Assembly: GCA_029216955.1 (NCBI GenBank)
Contig: JANAVB010002199.1
Location: 18,867,882 to 18,931,881 of the forward strand
From: Iris pallida
Lineage: Eukaryota; Streptophyta; Magnoliopsida; Asparagales; Iridaceae
Direction of reading: 5' to 3'
Length of the DNA stretch: 64,000 bases
The stretch's first letter is position 1, and each line of letters opens with the position of its first letter. Positions 46,508-57,922 of this stretch are shown piece by piece. The notes under the pieces are model-generated. The model had not been told where the DNA came from and searched no databases. It saw only the letters and a program-made list of their open reading frames with translations. A program made the position numbers and the translations under genes.

Positions 46508-49500
46508 TTAGCCTTCTTGGTATTCGGCTTCCTCCTCATCCTCATATTCACCCTCTTCATCAGCTGTTGCATCCTGGTACTGCTGATACTCTGACACCAG
46601 GTCATTCATGTTGCTTTCTGCCTCAGTAAACTCCATCTCATCCATCCCCTCGCCAGTATACCAGTGCAAGAAAGCCTTCCTGCGGAACATGGCAGTGAAC
46701 TGCTCGCTCACCCGGCGGAACATTTCCTGAATCGAAGTTGAGTTCCCGATAAAGGTTGCTGCCATCTTGAGCCCAGTAGGAGGGATATCACACACTGTAG
46801 ACTTCACGTTGTTAGGTATCCACTCCACAAAGTAAGACGAGTTCTTGTTCTGAACGTTGATTATCTGCTCGTCAACCTCCTTCGTGCTCATCTTACCACG
46901 GAACACCGCAGAGGCCGTGAGGTACCGGCCATGACGTGGATCAGCAGCACACATCATGTTCTTGGAATCCCACATCTGCTGGGAGAGCTCGGGAACTGTA
47001 AGAGCACTGTACTGTTGGGATCCACGGGAGGTGAGAGGGGCAAATCCTACCATGAAGAAATGGAGCCTGGGGAAGGGAATCAGATTTACTGCAAGCTTAC
47101 GAAGGTCAGAGTTCAGCTGGCCAGGAAAGCGAAGGCAGCACGTAACTCCACTCATAGTTGCAGAAATCAGGTGGTTAAGGTCACCAACTGATTGCAATAA
47201 ACGTTTAGTGAGAACCAAGCAATAATCTCAAAATGTATGAATTGTAAATGGTTTGAGAAAATTAACAATAAATTCAAACTACTATGTTGTTTCCAACCTT
47301 CACAAATGAAGTGGAGGTGCTAATAATATAAAAAACTTGCACAATATGTAATGGAACAAATTAATGAGCACACATAGGCATGCTTTCAGGCAGGCACTCT
47401 GCTATAAAACAAAACGCTATCTACCATAAAAGTATGTACTTTGAGTCTTGCAAATAACTGCACTATAAGCACCAATTTGCATGCAACTAATGCATTGCCT
47501 CTCGCTACTGGAGAGACCTTTCCGCAGTGGGACTAATTTCTTTCTCTGTTTCTCATATAACTGATGCATCCTAAAGTTAGTTCACATGACAATTAATGTT
47601 ATTGTTATGCTAACCCAATCTTTTTCAAGGTAAGAATGTCAATTTTCCTCAAAGACCTAAGTTGCCCTTTGGGAAATTCACATGACTAGTAAAACCAAAG
47701 TTGTCCTTTGGAGGCCATGACTTGTAAAACCCATTGGTACTTTAACTTACGACGGTTGGTACTTTAACTTACGACGATTTCTTTATCCTCTTCTTCCTTT
47801 CTTTTGTTTACACTAATAAATTCTTGGCAAATCTGGCAAATGAATTGCCTCTCGCTACTGGAAAGACCTTTCCCCAGTGGGACTAATTTCTTTCTCATCT
47901 AACTGATATGTCCTAAAGAGAGTTCACATGACATTTAATGTTGTTGCTATGCTAACTCAAATCTTTTTCAAGGTAAGAATGTCAATTTTCCTCAAAGACC
48001 TAAGTTGCCCTTTGGAAGATTCACATGACTAGTAAAACCAAAGTTGTCCTTTGGAGGGTTCACATGACTTGTAAAACCATTGGTACTTTAACTAACTACG
48101 GTTTCTTTATCCTCTTCTTCCTTTCTTTTGTTTAAACTAATAAGTTCTTCGCAAATCTGGCAAATACGTTGCCTCTCGCTACTGGAAAGCCCTTTCCCCA
48201 GTGGGACTAATTTCTTTCTCATCCAACTGATATGTCCTAAAGAGAGTTCACATGACATTTAATGTTATTGCTATGCTAACTCAAATCTTTTTCAAGGTAA
48301 GAATGTCAATCCCTAAATCTAAAAAAAGTGTGCCCAAGGTGTCATAAGGTCTTTTGATTAAGGGCCAATCTGGCCAGCTCTGACAATTTATTAGGAGGAC
48401 ATTTGGAGCGGAAACATAATCGGCTTGTTCTTTGGCTACTCATCCATTTTATTTGCGTGGAACTGGACAGAACAACCTCAGATGCCCATGTGGCAAACAC
48501 ACATTTCACAAACTGTAATGGAAACTGGCCCTAACCCTTCTAAGATGCAGATAATAGGTAAAAGCACATGAACCAATTAAGTTTGATCATAATCCATAGT
48601 TAAGGGTCGAAAAAGAGATCCTTACAACTCGGGGTGGTGAGCTTAAGAGTACGGAAGCAGATATCATAGAGAGCTTCGTTGTCAAGAACCATGCACTCAT
48701 CAGCATTCTCCACCAGCTGGTGAACAGAGAGTGTGGCATTGTAAGGCTCAACAACAGTGTCTGAGACCTTAGGAGATGGAAACACCGAGAAAGTGAGCAT
48801 CATTCGGTCAGGGTACTCCTCCCTGATTTTTGATATCAGCAGTGTGCCCATGCCAGAACCTGTGCCGCCTCCCAAAGAATGGCAGACCTGAAATCCTGAC
48901 AAAACATAAAAAGTATACAGATAAGAAAAAAGAAAAGAAAATTTATAGCTGAACTAATTAAGCCCATATGTGGAAATTAACTGCTTCAGGATCTGAAAAG
49001 AAAATACAAGAAACGAAAACAAGATTCACTACCATGTTAACAAACGCCTAACATTGTGATCATAAAGACAAAGGCTCAGGTCTACATAAAGATATATTTG
49101 TGTCAAACTTGAACCATGTGTCCCGGTTCAAGAACAGAGTTTTCCGAAAAGGAGTTAAATTGTTGGGATATTTAGTAATAGGGTCTCACATATATATGGA
49201 AATTATGGTTTGGGTCTCGAAAATGACCAATGTTGGAGTTTGGGTCTCAAAATCACTGTTCATTAGCCTACAAACAGTGATTTTCAGGGCCGGCCCTGGC
49301 CCAGGGCGACCGCCCAGAGCCCACGGATTATGAGGAGCCAAAAAAATTAGTTTAAAAATAAATATGTTAATAACTTTGTATCTCAAATAGAACTAGTATG
49401 TACCATGGGCCTTTTAGACATAAAGTTATTGTGTAGTGGTTAGTACTTTAGACTTGCATACTAATGGTCCTAAGTTCAATCCTTGGCTGTAATTTTTATT

Positions 49501-50960
49501 AATATTTTTTATATTATGTATGGGGGCCTTATTTGGAAAGTTCGTCATGGGCCCCCATGAGCTCAGGGTCGGCCCTGGTGATTTTGAGACCCAAACTCTA
49601 ACGTTGGTCATTTTCGAGACCCAAACCCTAATATCCATATATATGTGAGACCCTATTACTAAATAACCCTAAATTGTTTTCAAAAATTGGATTTTAAAGT
49701 TTCGTCGAAGGTGCATTTGGGAATATAGTTTCTTCTCCGAACAATGGAAATAACCCCCATGATATTAATGAACACAACCTCTCAAGACATCTAAATATTA
49801 GGGCCTACTCTACTACCATGCAAGCATAGTCCAAAATAAAGAGGCTGTAGCAAGGTTCTACCTAGTAGGTAGCAAAAAATTACTAGCTACAAACACACGC
49901 AACCTTACACAACAAGGCCTCCTTTGGAAAAATAAAAGGCTTAGGCCTCCAAGCTCCAAAATAACCAACTTTTGTGAGCTTGGGTGGGAATTTGGAGTTT
50001 GATGAAGCTCCATTTCTAACTCCTAGAGTCCGCAAAACTCCAATCGGAATGGACCTTTATGAAACTTTATTATGAACCCAATCTTCTTCGATCTTGTTTA
50101 CATCATTCCAACTCTACCTCCAAACTCCATGACGCCTCTTAACATGAATATAACTCCTATGTTCTCAGTGGAGTTCCATTCTGATCCTAATTTCATAACT
50201 CCAAAGCAAACCTAACTCCATTTTGGCGAACCATATTCCCAAACTAGGGCAGAAGACAAAATTCCATTGCCGATAACTGGAATTATATCTAAAAATAGAA
50301 TTATATCAGATTCTTAAACTGGCATTTTCTTGGACACTTGGTAGGCATTAGATCTGGTATGATAAATGGGGATGCTTCTTATTTCCCGAAAGGTTAGGGT
50401 TTCCCCTGATACTTCGAGATTTCGGCTAGGGTTTCCCAATCGCAGCATGCTTTGAGATCGTTCATCAACTATTCTCACCGATCTGAAGGCCAGGACGACG
50501 CTACAGCCCACGCCGCACGGACACGACACGGTTCGGACACAAGGGTGGACGTACCTTGGAGACAGTCGCAGTTCTCGGCCTCCTTGCGGACGACGTCGAG
50601 GACGGAGTCGATGAGCTCGGCGCCCTCGGTGTAGTGGCCCTTGGCCCAGTTGTTGCCCGCTCCGGACTGGCCGAAGACGAAGTTGTCGGGGCGGAAGATG
50701 GAGCCGTAGGGGCCGGAGCGGAGGCTGTCCATGGTCCCCGGCTCGAGGTCCATGAGGACCGCGCGGGGGACGAAGCGGCCGCAGCTGGCCTCGTTGTAGT
50801 AGACGTTGACGCGCTCGAGCTGGATGCCGCCGGCGGCGGGGTCGCCGCCGACGTAGCGCCCGGTGGGGTCGATGCCGTGCTCGGCGCAGACCACCTCCCA
50901 GAACTTGGCGCCGATCTGGTTCCCGCACTGGCCTCCTTGAATGTGAACGATCTCTCTCAT
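46508..50960 (-). CDS. Beta-tubulin, three exons
   Basis: Exons 50555-50960, 48626-48895 and 46508-47187 (minus) join through GT/AG introns to 1356 nt (451 aa). The protein pairs with alpha-tubulin, binds GTP and builds microtubules. It opens with MREI, the nascent-chain signal for tubulin mRNA autoregulation, then GGQCGNQIG. It has the GTP signature GGGTGSG (about residues 144-150), the SRGSQQY and [17 protein letters not shown] blocks, and an acidic tail [21 protein letters not shown]. Intron positions (after ...CDCLQ and after ...TTPS) are standard for plant beta-tubulin genes. Residues 37-48 read [12 protein letters not shown] where most beta-tubulins have VGDSDLQL, a four-residue expansion. 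YGSIFRPDN also replaces the common YGQIFRPDN. Exon 1 is very GC-rich. Both introns (1438 and 1659 bp) carry repeats. Confidence 0.96.
47491..48312. repeat. About 330-bp tandem repeat in tubulin intron 2 (2.5 copies)
   Basis: Copies start near 47494, 47845 and 48170 with TTGCCTCTCGCTACTGGA, continue with GTGGGACTAATTTCTTTCTC, and run through TCTTTTTCAAGGTAAGAATG. The third is cut short at about 48310. Divergence is low enough to see by eye. No coding. The repeat contains the splice-donor-like word AAGGTAAGAATG. Confidence 0.8.
49160..49675. mobile_element. Foldback MITE in tubulin intron 1, split by a hAT element
   Basis: The left arm (about 49160-49275) and right arm (about 49578-49675) are reverse complements over about 100 bp. 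Shared blocks include TTTAGTAATAGGGTCTCACA, TTTGGGTCTCGAAAATGACC and GTTTGGGTCTCAAAATCAC. Without the insertion at 49285-49577 it would be a hairpin of about 220 bp with a very short loop. Confidence 0.75.
49285..49577. mobile_element. hAT-type non-autonomous element (CAGGGCCGGC family)
   Basis: It starts CAGGGCCGGCCCTGG and ends CAGGGTCGGCCCTG. Perfect 8-bp target duplications GTGATTTT flank it (49277-49284 and 49578-49585), the hAT hallmark. It contains GGGCGACCGCCC near its left end. The inverted relative at 61041-61341 carries the corresponding GGGCGATCGCCC. It is inserted in the arm of the surrounding foldback MITE. Confidence 0.8.
49680..50553. other. Remainder of tubulin intron 1
   Basis: Includes a segment at 49905-50270 rich in AAGCTCC/AACTCC words (GGCCTCCTTTGGAAAAAT at its left) that looks like a decayed MITE. 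I could not find a matching right end. No gene. Confidence 0.35.
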
Positions 50961-51372
50961 GCCTGCTTCTTCTTTTTTTTGGAGAGAGAGAGAAAGAAGA
51001 AAATGGGAGGATTGTGAATTTGTGAGAGGATTTGGGGATTATAAGAAGGGGGCGGTTCTTGACGGCGGGATTTCACGGTGACGGAGGGGAAAAAGTAAGA
51101 GATGAGGAGGATTGAAATTTTGAAAAAAAAAAAAAAAAAAAACCTAATAATTGGGCTGTCACGTGTTGTGGGGTGGATTGTTTCTTGCTGATCTGGACTG
51201 GAATACGAATATTCACAGACTCCACACGGCAAGCTGTAATATGTATACACGCCATTAATATGCACGTGCATTGCACGTGCATAAAAAGTTTCAAAATAAA
51301 TAAAAAATCAAATATGAATTTATAAAAAAAATATTATTCTTATGATTTGAATTTAAGTAACAATAATGCTAA
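50961..51372. promoter_or_regulatory. Beta-tubulin promoter and 5' leader region
   Basis: Upstream of the tubulin ATG (minus strand) lie a CT-rich leader (CTTTCTTCTCTCTCTCC-like) and a TATA-like CTTATAATCCCC near 51035. A 20-bp A-run is at about 51121-51141. The assignment is by position and composition only. Confidence 0.4.
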
Positions 51373-51800
51373 GAGCATCTCCAACCCTATTGTGAGTTTA
51401 GAAAAAAGTGGTTGCCACATAGGAATGATAAACTTTCATTTCAAAAATTCTTCTCCAATGTAAATGTTGAATAAAACATGAAGTTGACATGGCAAGGAGA
51501 ATGTGAAGTTGATTGTCTAGATCTAGACAATGCACTTCACAATGACTTTGTCTCCACATCATCAATTATGAATAGAAATATTTATAAAAAAGTTGAAGAA
51601 GTGAAGGAGTTGCCTTGGAAGTTGAAAAAATATTTTTTATTGTCTCCTCAATTCTTTTGCATTGGAGAGAGTTTTTCTATCTCATTGTCTTTTGAGATAT
51701 AGTTTTGCCACATAAACAAGACATTGTCTTGTGGCTCATGCCACATAGGAGCCAGCTAAGACTCACAACACTTAACAAGACAATAGGGTTGGAGATGCTC
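51373..51800. mobile_element. Tourist-like (PIF/Harbinger) MITE, family B
   Basis: The termini are GAGCATCTCCAACCCTATTG and AATAGGGTTGGAGATGCTC, with TAA on both sides (51370-51372 and 51801-51803). It is the inverted sister of 24987-25415, sharing inner words such as GTGGTTGCCACATAGGAATG. It lies upstream of the tubulin gene. Confidence 0.8.
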
Positions 51801-51803
51801 TAA

Positions 51804-52840
51804 GTTTACAACCAAATGTTTACAACCCTCCTACAACCTTTACCCATTTGTTGACATGTGGGCCAAGCCACCACCTGGACCACATGTAAGAAAATGGTAA
51901 GTGATTGTAAGAGGATTGTAAACATTTTGTTGTAACTGTAGCATTACTCTTTAAGTAATCAAGAAAAATAAGTCACATCTTAACCACTAGATTTAGAAAA
52001 TATATATATATTATGTAGTTAAATGCTTAGTTAATTTTTTTTAAAATAATTAGTTAAATATTTAGGTAGTTATTTAGTTATCTATTTATTAAAAAAATTA
52101 AGTTATTTAAATAATGATATATAAATAGTTTAGACGACTTATTTTTTAGCCGTTTCTAAGGGGCATTACATGTGTGTGTAGTTGTCAAAGAAGTTTAATC
52201 CATCAATTTTTTAAGGTGGATTATCAAAATTATGGAAGGAGGCTAACAATTTGATTTTTTTAAATGTTAATAAATGAATAATTTTGGCAATTCACCTTGA
52301 AAATTCGAAGACATATAAAAACCTCATTGATAGCCTTCCTCGTATAATGGTTTCATAACATTTGGGGGTGGCGTCGTTTTATTTATTTATTTTTTGGATC
52401 TCTTAATTGATTATGCCAATTCAAAGCATGCAAAGTTGACATGAGATGGCACGACATTTTAAAGCATACACGAGCGCACGACAATCACATGTTTGCATTG
52501 AAACGAATATAAGTCGTCATTTGTAGGATGGTGAAAAATATAGCCAAGCATGACAACATGGCAAATAAAATACAAATATCCAGATAAAAAAATTTGCTCA
52601 TAAAATATGTTAATCAAATCTGCTGGATTTTGTTTTTGCGGTCAAATATATTTTTTTGGGGTGTCATTTTTTAAGATTTTTTTTTAAATTCCTTTTATTT
52701 TTTAAGTTTTCAATCTATATCATTTTTTTTTAAAAATTCGTTGTTTCTTTTTTAGTACTTTTTTTATGCAATTTTTTTAAAAATTTCATATCTTTTATAT
52801 TTTTTCGGGAAAAAATTATATAGACACAAACATGAAAAAA
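51804..52840. other. AT-rich intergenic DNA
   Basis: Long T-, A- and TTTAA-rich runs with no gene, no clear TIR and no RNA gene recognised. Confidence 0.4.
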
Positions 52841-53689
52841 TAATTTTCTAGAAAATTTAATTATCGAAAATATAGAATTCCCAGCTATATAATATTTTGT
52901 GTACAAAATAACCCCTAAGTTTTTCCATACAAACCCCAGGTCTAGATTCGATAGAAAATACATGATGCAAAATAGTACCACATTTTAAAACTAGATCTAC
53001 TTTTGGAAATTGCACTATATATATAAAAAAAATTATGATCTAGTTTGGATGAAATAAGGGTCTGGTCGAATGTCTCATCCGAGTTGTCGGATCTAAATAG
53101 CAACCATAATCATGAGAATAGTTTGATCTTTTTTTTAAGTGTAGTTTTAGTGGACCATACTGTTGAGACATTCATACGTCTTTGTCGTTGTAAAAAAAGC
53201 TTAAATTTAAAAAAAAAAACAAGTCGGGTAAGTTGTATGTATCATCTAATTAAATTTTTAAAAATTATAACTAAAAGTTTAACCACTTAATAGTATTTAA
53301 CTACATGCACATATATAAAATAAGTTATAATAAAATTAAAAAATTAAACAATTTTATAGAGGTATTTTTTTTTATCACATGCATACACGTGACTAGTTTA
53401 TTAATAATTTGTTTGAGAACTTGGACTTACTTTGTGAAATATGTGGAGTTGGGCTTACTTTAAATGCGACCTATTTAGTAACTCCATGAGAAATATTACA
53501 TATTTATGTCTCATTGTTGTACTGGATATAGTAGGTGAGAATAAACTTTTATTCAACCCCCCTTTTGCTCATAAAACTTGTGAAGCTTCATCATTAAACT
53601 GTATATACTACAAAAATAATTTAACAATCTTTATTATTAGCTTGTACTATGAAAATAAATCAACTTACCGAGATAACAAATATTATGTT

Positions 53690-54175
53690 TATCATCCAAG
53701 TTTTGGGTGATACTATCACCCATAATTTGGCGTTGACATGGCGTGACAACGATATTAGTCTTACATGTAATATATTTTTTATTTTTTATATTCTAATTTG
53801 ATTTTTCAGTTCTACATATCATAACATTTTCTCATTTGTTATCGATTTTCCAACACTAAAACGTGGCAACGATATTAGTGTTACATATAATATTTTTTTT
53901 CTAAATTTTTTATTTTTGATATTCTAATTTGATTTTTAAATTATATCATGAAATTTTTTTATCTATAATCGTTTTTCTAATACTAAATTGTGGCGCGTCG
54001 TAGCAATGGTTTTAGTGTTACACAAATTTTTTCTTCATAAGTTCATTTACGATATTCTAAATTTATTTTTTTAATACAATCATGAAATCTCTTATTTGTT
54101 ATCAAGATTTTATAACACTAAAATTATTGTCATATCAATGTCACGTTATCGCTACATCATGGATGATAGTATCAC
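53690..54175. repeat. About 125-bp degenerate tandem repeats upstream of ADF (also in second copy)
   Basis: Units contain ATATTAGTGTTACATATAAT, TTTGATATTCTAATTTGATT and ATCGATTTTCCAACACTAAA, three to four times. The block is bounded by GGTGATACTATCACC at the left and GATAGTATCACC at the right. The same block recurs at about 55490-55910 in the second copy. Confidence 0.6.
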
Positions 54176-54572
54176 CTAAAAATACTTTGGTTATGAATAA
54201 CATTTTTTTGATAGCTAATTAATGGCAAGCATTTATAATTTTTATAGTACTTTCTCCCCCTCCTCCAACAATTTTAGAAAATGAGGTTTGTGTTAGTATG
54301 ACTAGGTCCAAAAGTCCTGAAAAAATAATAATGAACTCCACAAGGCTTCCAAATGTGGCCACAGACCAACTGTTTCTTTGCTTGTGGTTGTCCATTATTT
54401 CCAACCCCTTCATTTTCTCCCTCAAATTCTCTACCTCCCCACCATTTTCTCCATCCCTTCTCTTTCACCAACATCTCCCCCCATATTTCCTTTCAACCTT
54501 CTCCCTCTCCATCCTCTCCCTTTCCTCCTCTCCATCCCTTCTTTCATTTGGCCATTCCTCGGTTGAACAACC

Positions 54573-54575
54573 ATG
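54573..54575 (+). other. Alternative ADF first exon: ATG plus splice donor (upstream copy)
   Basis: CAACCATG is followed immediately by GTACGTACGTAA, identical to the real first exon at 56306. Splicing from here to the acceptor at 56695 would give the same ADF protein, because the first exon encodes only methionine. Whether it is transcribed cannot be seen. Confidence 0.5.
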
Positions 54576-54655
54576 GTACGTACGTAATATCCAATATAAT
54601 CTTGAAACGATGGTAAGACTTGTTATTTGCATTCTCGTAGATATAAATTCGGGTT

Positions 54656-55071
54656 ATCGAAAATAGTCTCTTCGTATATAGTATTCTGTGTATCAGATAA
54701 CCCCCGAGTTTTTTCATATAAATCGCAGTTACATGTCTAGATTCGGTAGAAAATACATGATGCAAAATCGTACCACATTTTAAAACTATATCTACTTTTG
54801 GAAATTGCACTATATATATATAAAACAAAGTTATAATCTAGTTTGGATGAAATATAGATCTGGTCAAGTGTCTCATCCGAGTTACCAGTAACCATTTGAA
54901 TAGTTTGGCCTTTTTTTAAGTGTAGTTTTAGTGGACGATAATGTTGAGACATTCATATATCTTTGCCATTATAGAAAAAGGGCTTAAAACGTTTAAAAAT
55001 AAGTCGTGTAAGTTGTATGTAACATCTAATTAAAAAAAAAAATTAAAAATTATAACTAACAATTTAACCAC

Positions 55072-55139
<68 letters not shown>

Positions 55140-56305
55140 TTATTGTTATAATAATTTTTTTTTAAAGGAATTTTTTTATCAAGTACAGATGACTAGTATA
55201 TTAATAATTTGTTTGAGAACTGGACTGACTTTGTGAAATATGTGGACTTGGGCTTACTTTAAAAGCGGCCTATTTAGTAAGTCCGTGATAAATATTATAT
55301 ATTTATGTTTCATTTACTGGATATAGTCCCCCAACCCAATCTTTGTTCGTAAAACTTGTGAAACTTCATCATCAAACTATATATACTATAAAAATAATAA
55401 TTTAACAATCTTTATTGTTAGCTACTACTATGAAAATAAATCAGCTTACCGAGATAACAAATATTATATTTATTATCAAAGTTTTTGGGATATGGCGCTG
55501 ATCACGTGACAATGATACTAGTGTTACAAATAATATTTTTTGATATTCTTCGGTTCTTTCATAAAAATTGTCTGAATTGTTATCGATTTTCCAACACTAA
55601 AACATGGACGATATTAGTGTTACATATAATTATTTTTTCAATTTTTTTTATTTCTAATTTGATTTATTGATTCTATCATGAAAATTTTCATTTGTAATCG
55701 TTTTTATAATACTAAATTGTGGAGGGACGTGGCAATGGTTTTATTGTTACACATTTTTTCTTCTTCATAATTTCATTTACGATGTTCTAATTTTTTTTTA
55801 AATACAATCATAAAATCTCTTATTTGTTATCAAGATTTTATAACACTAAAATTATTGTCATATCAATGTCACGTTATCGCTACATCATGGATGATAGTAT
55901 CACCTAAAAATACTTTGGTTATGAATAACATTTTTTGATAGCTAATTAATGGCAAGCATTTATAATTTTTATAGTACTTTCTCTCCCTCCCCCAACAATT
56001 TTAGGAAAATGAGGTTTGTGTCAGTATGACTAGGTCCAAAAGTCCTAAAAAAAAAATAACAATGAACTCCACAAGGCTTCCAAATGTGGCGATAGACCAA
56101 CTGTTTCTTTGCTTGTAGTTGTCCATTATTTCCAACCCCTTCATTTTCTCCCTCAAATTCTCTACCTCCCCACCATTTTCTCCATCCCTTCTCTTTCACC
56201 AACATCTCCCCCCATATTCCCTTTCAACCTACTTCTCCCTCCCATTCTCTCCCTTTCCTCCTTTCCATCCCTTCTTTCATTTAGTCATTCCTCGTTTAAA
56301 CAACC
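54656..56305 (+). promoter_or_regulatory. Proximal ADF promoter and CT-rich 5' leader (second duplication copy)
   Basis: This is the direct upstream region of the ADF start codon. The 180 bp before the ATG are strongly pyrimidine-rich (ACCAACATCTCCCCCCATAT, CTCCCTTTCCTCCTTTCC), as in many plant leaders. A TA microsatellite lies at 55080-55135. It is the second copy of the tandem duplication that begins near 52845. Confidence 0.6.
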
Positions 56306-57208
56306 ATGGTACGTACGTAATATCCAATCTAATCTTGAAGCGATGATAAGGCTTGTTATTTGCATTCTCGTAGATATAAATTCGAGTTATCGAAAATGGT
56401 CTCTTCGTATATAGGAGGATAACGTTACATATATATCTCTTAATTCTTTGTGACACTGAGACGTCCCTTTAACTATATCTCCGAGCATATGGTTTTACAA
56501 AAATGATAAATGGCCTGCGGTTTCTGTCCGTCAGCATGACCGCGGACCTACGTGGCCGAAACACCATCCCCCCTTTGCGTGGGGACCACCGTCTTTAGAC
56601 CTGCCAGTGGGAGGCTACCATGTGGACTACGGGCCAAAAGTGCGGTCCTCCATGGTTTTATGATTGTAATTCGCGTGCTTTGTGTTGCTAATTAGGCAAA
56701 TTCGGCATCGGGGATGGCGGTGGACGACGCCTGCAAGCTCAAGTTCCAGGACCTCAAGGCGAAGAGGAACTTCCGGTTCATAGTGTTCAAGATCGACGAG
56801 AAGGCGCAGCGGGTGATGGTGGAGAAGCTGGGCGAGCCCGACGAGAGCTACGAGGACTTCACCGCGTGCCTCCCGGCGGACGAGTGCCGCTACGCCGTCT
56901 TCGACTTCGACTTCGTCACCGACGAGAACTGCCAAAAGAGCAAGATCTTCTTTATTGCATGGTACGTACGTACGTAGGGCTTCATCTCACTGTATATTTA
57001 TAATATAGTCCTTAGTATAAATGCATATTAGGTTTCCAGCTAATAATAAACAAAGTATAGTGCATAATAATACATATTTGTGATGTTTAGATGTCTTTTG
57101 CATATTGGCTTCCAAATACAACTTGTACAGATCCAAATCATACATATTAACGTTGAATTTTCATGTATATATAATATTGTAAGATGGATAAGCATAAAAC
57201 ATTTTTGC

Positions 57209-57259
<51 letters not shown>

Positions 57260-57387
57260 AAAATAATATTAACATTAACATTAATATTAACATTAAATTA
57301 CGGATTAGAGTGAGGAGTTTTTTAGGAGATTTTCTAAGGGGGGCTTTTGATCAGCTTCTATATATATATATTTTTTTTTTGATCAGC

Positions 57388-57431
<44 letters not shown>

Positions 57432-57462
57432 TTTTTTATTATATATATATATATAATAAAAA

Positions 57463-57528
<66 letters not shown>

Positions 57529-57860
57529 GCTGATCAAAAGCCCCCCTTAGAAAATCTCCTAAAAAAACTCCTCACTCTAATCCGTAATTTAATGTTAATA
57601 TTAATGTTAATGTTAATATTAATGTTAATATTAACATTAAATACTAAAATAAACATTAAACTTAACATTAAAATTAAAATTAATATTAACATTAACATTA
57701 ACATTAACATTAATATTAACATTAACATTAATATAAAAAATATAAAAAAATATTAACATTAACATTAGTATTAACATTAATATTAACATTAACATTAATA
57801 TTAAGAATTAGAGTGAGGGGTTTTTTTAGGGGGTTTTCTAAGGGGGGCTTTTGATCCGCT

Positions 57861-57922
<62 letters not shown>

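Larger units (their letters stand above)
52845..54655 (+). repeat. Upstream copy of the ADF promoter/first-exon duplication
   Basis: About 1.75 kb repeats in the same orientation at about 54656-56400. Matching blocks in order include TAGAAAATACATGATGCAAA, ACTTTTGGAAATTGCACTAT, TGTCTCATCCGAGTT, GATGATAGTATCACCTAAAA, AGGTCCAAAAGTCCT, the CT-rich leader TCCCTCAAATTCTCTACCTC, and CAACCATGGTACGTACGTAA. Diverged short indels separate the copies. The exact breakpoints are not fixed. Confidence 0.85.

Noticed and set aside
49905..50270. Possible MITE in tubulin intron 1
   Set aside because: Left-end wording is suggestive but no matching right end or target duplication was found.
50314..50928. 204-codon Arg-rich frame overlapping tubulin exon 1
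   Set aside because: Out-of-frame shadow of the GC-rich tubulin exon.
57534..57728. Leu/Met/Ile/Asn repeat frames (also 59532-59817)
   Set aside because: Direct translation of ATTAAC/ATTAAT hexamer arrays.
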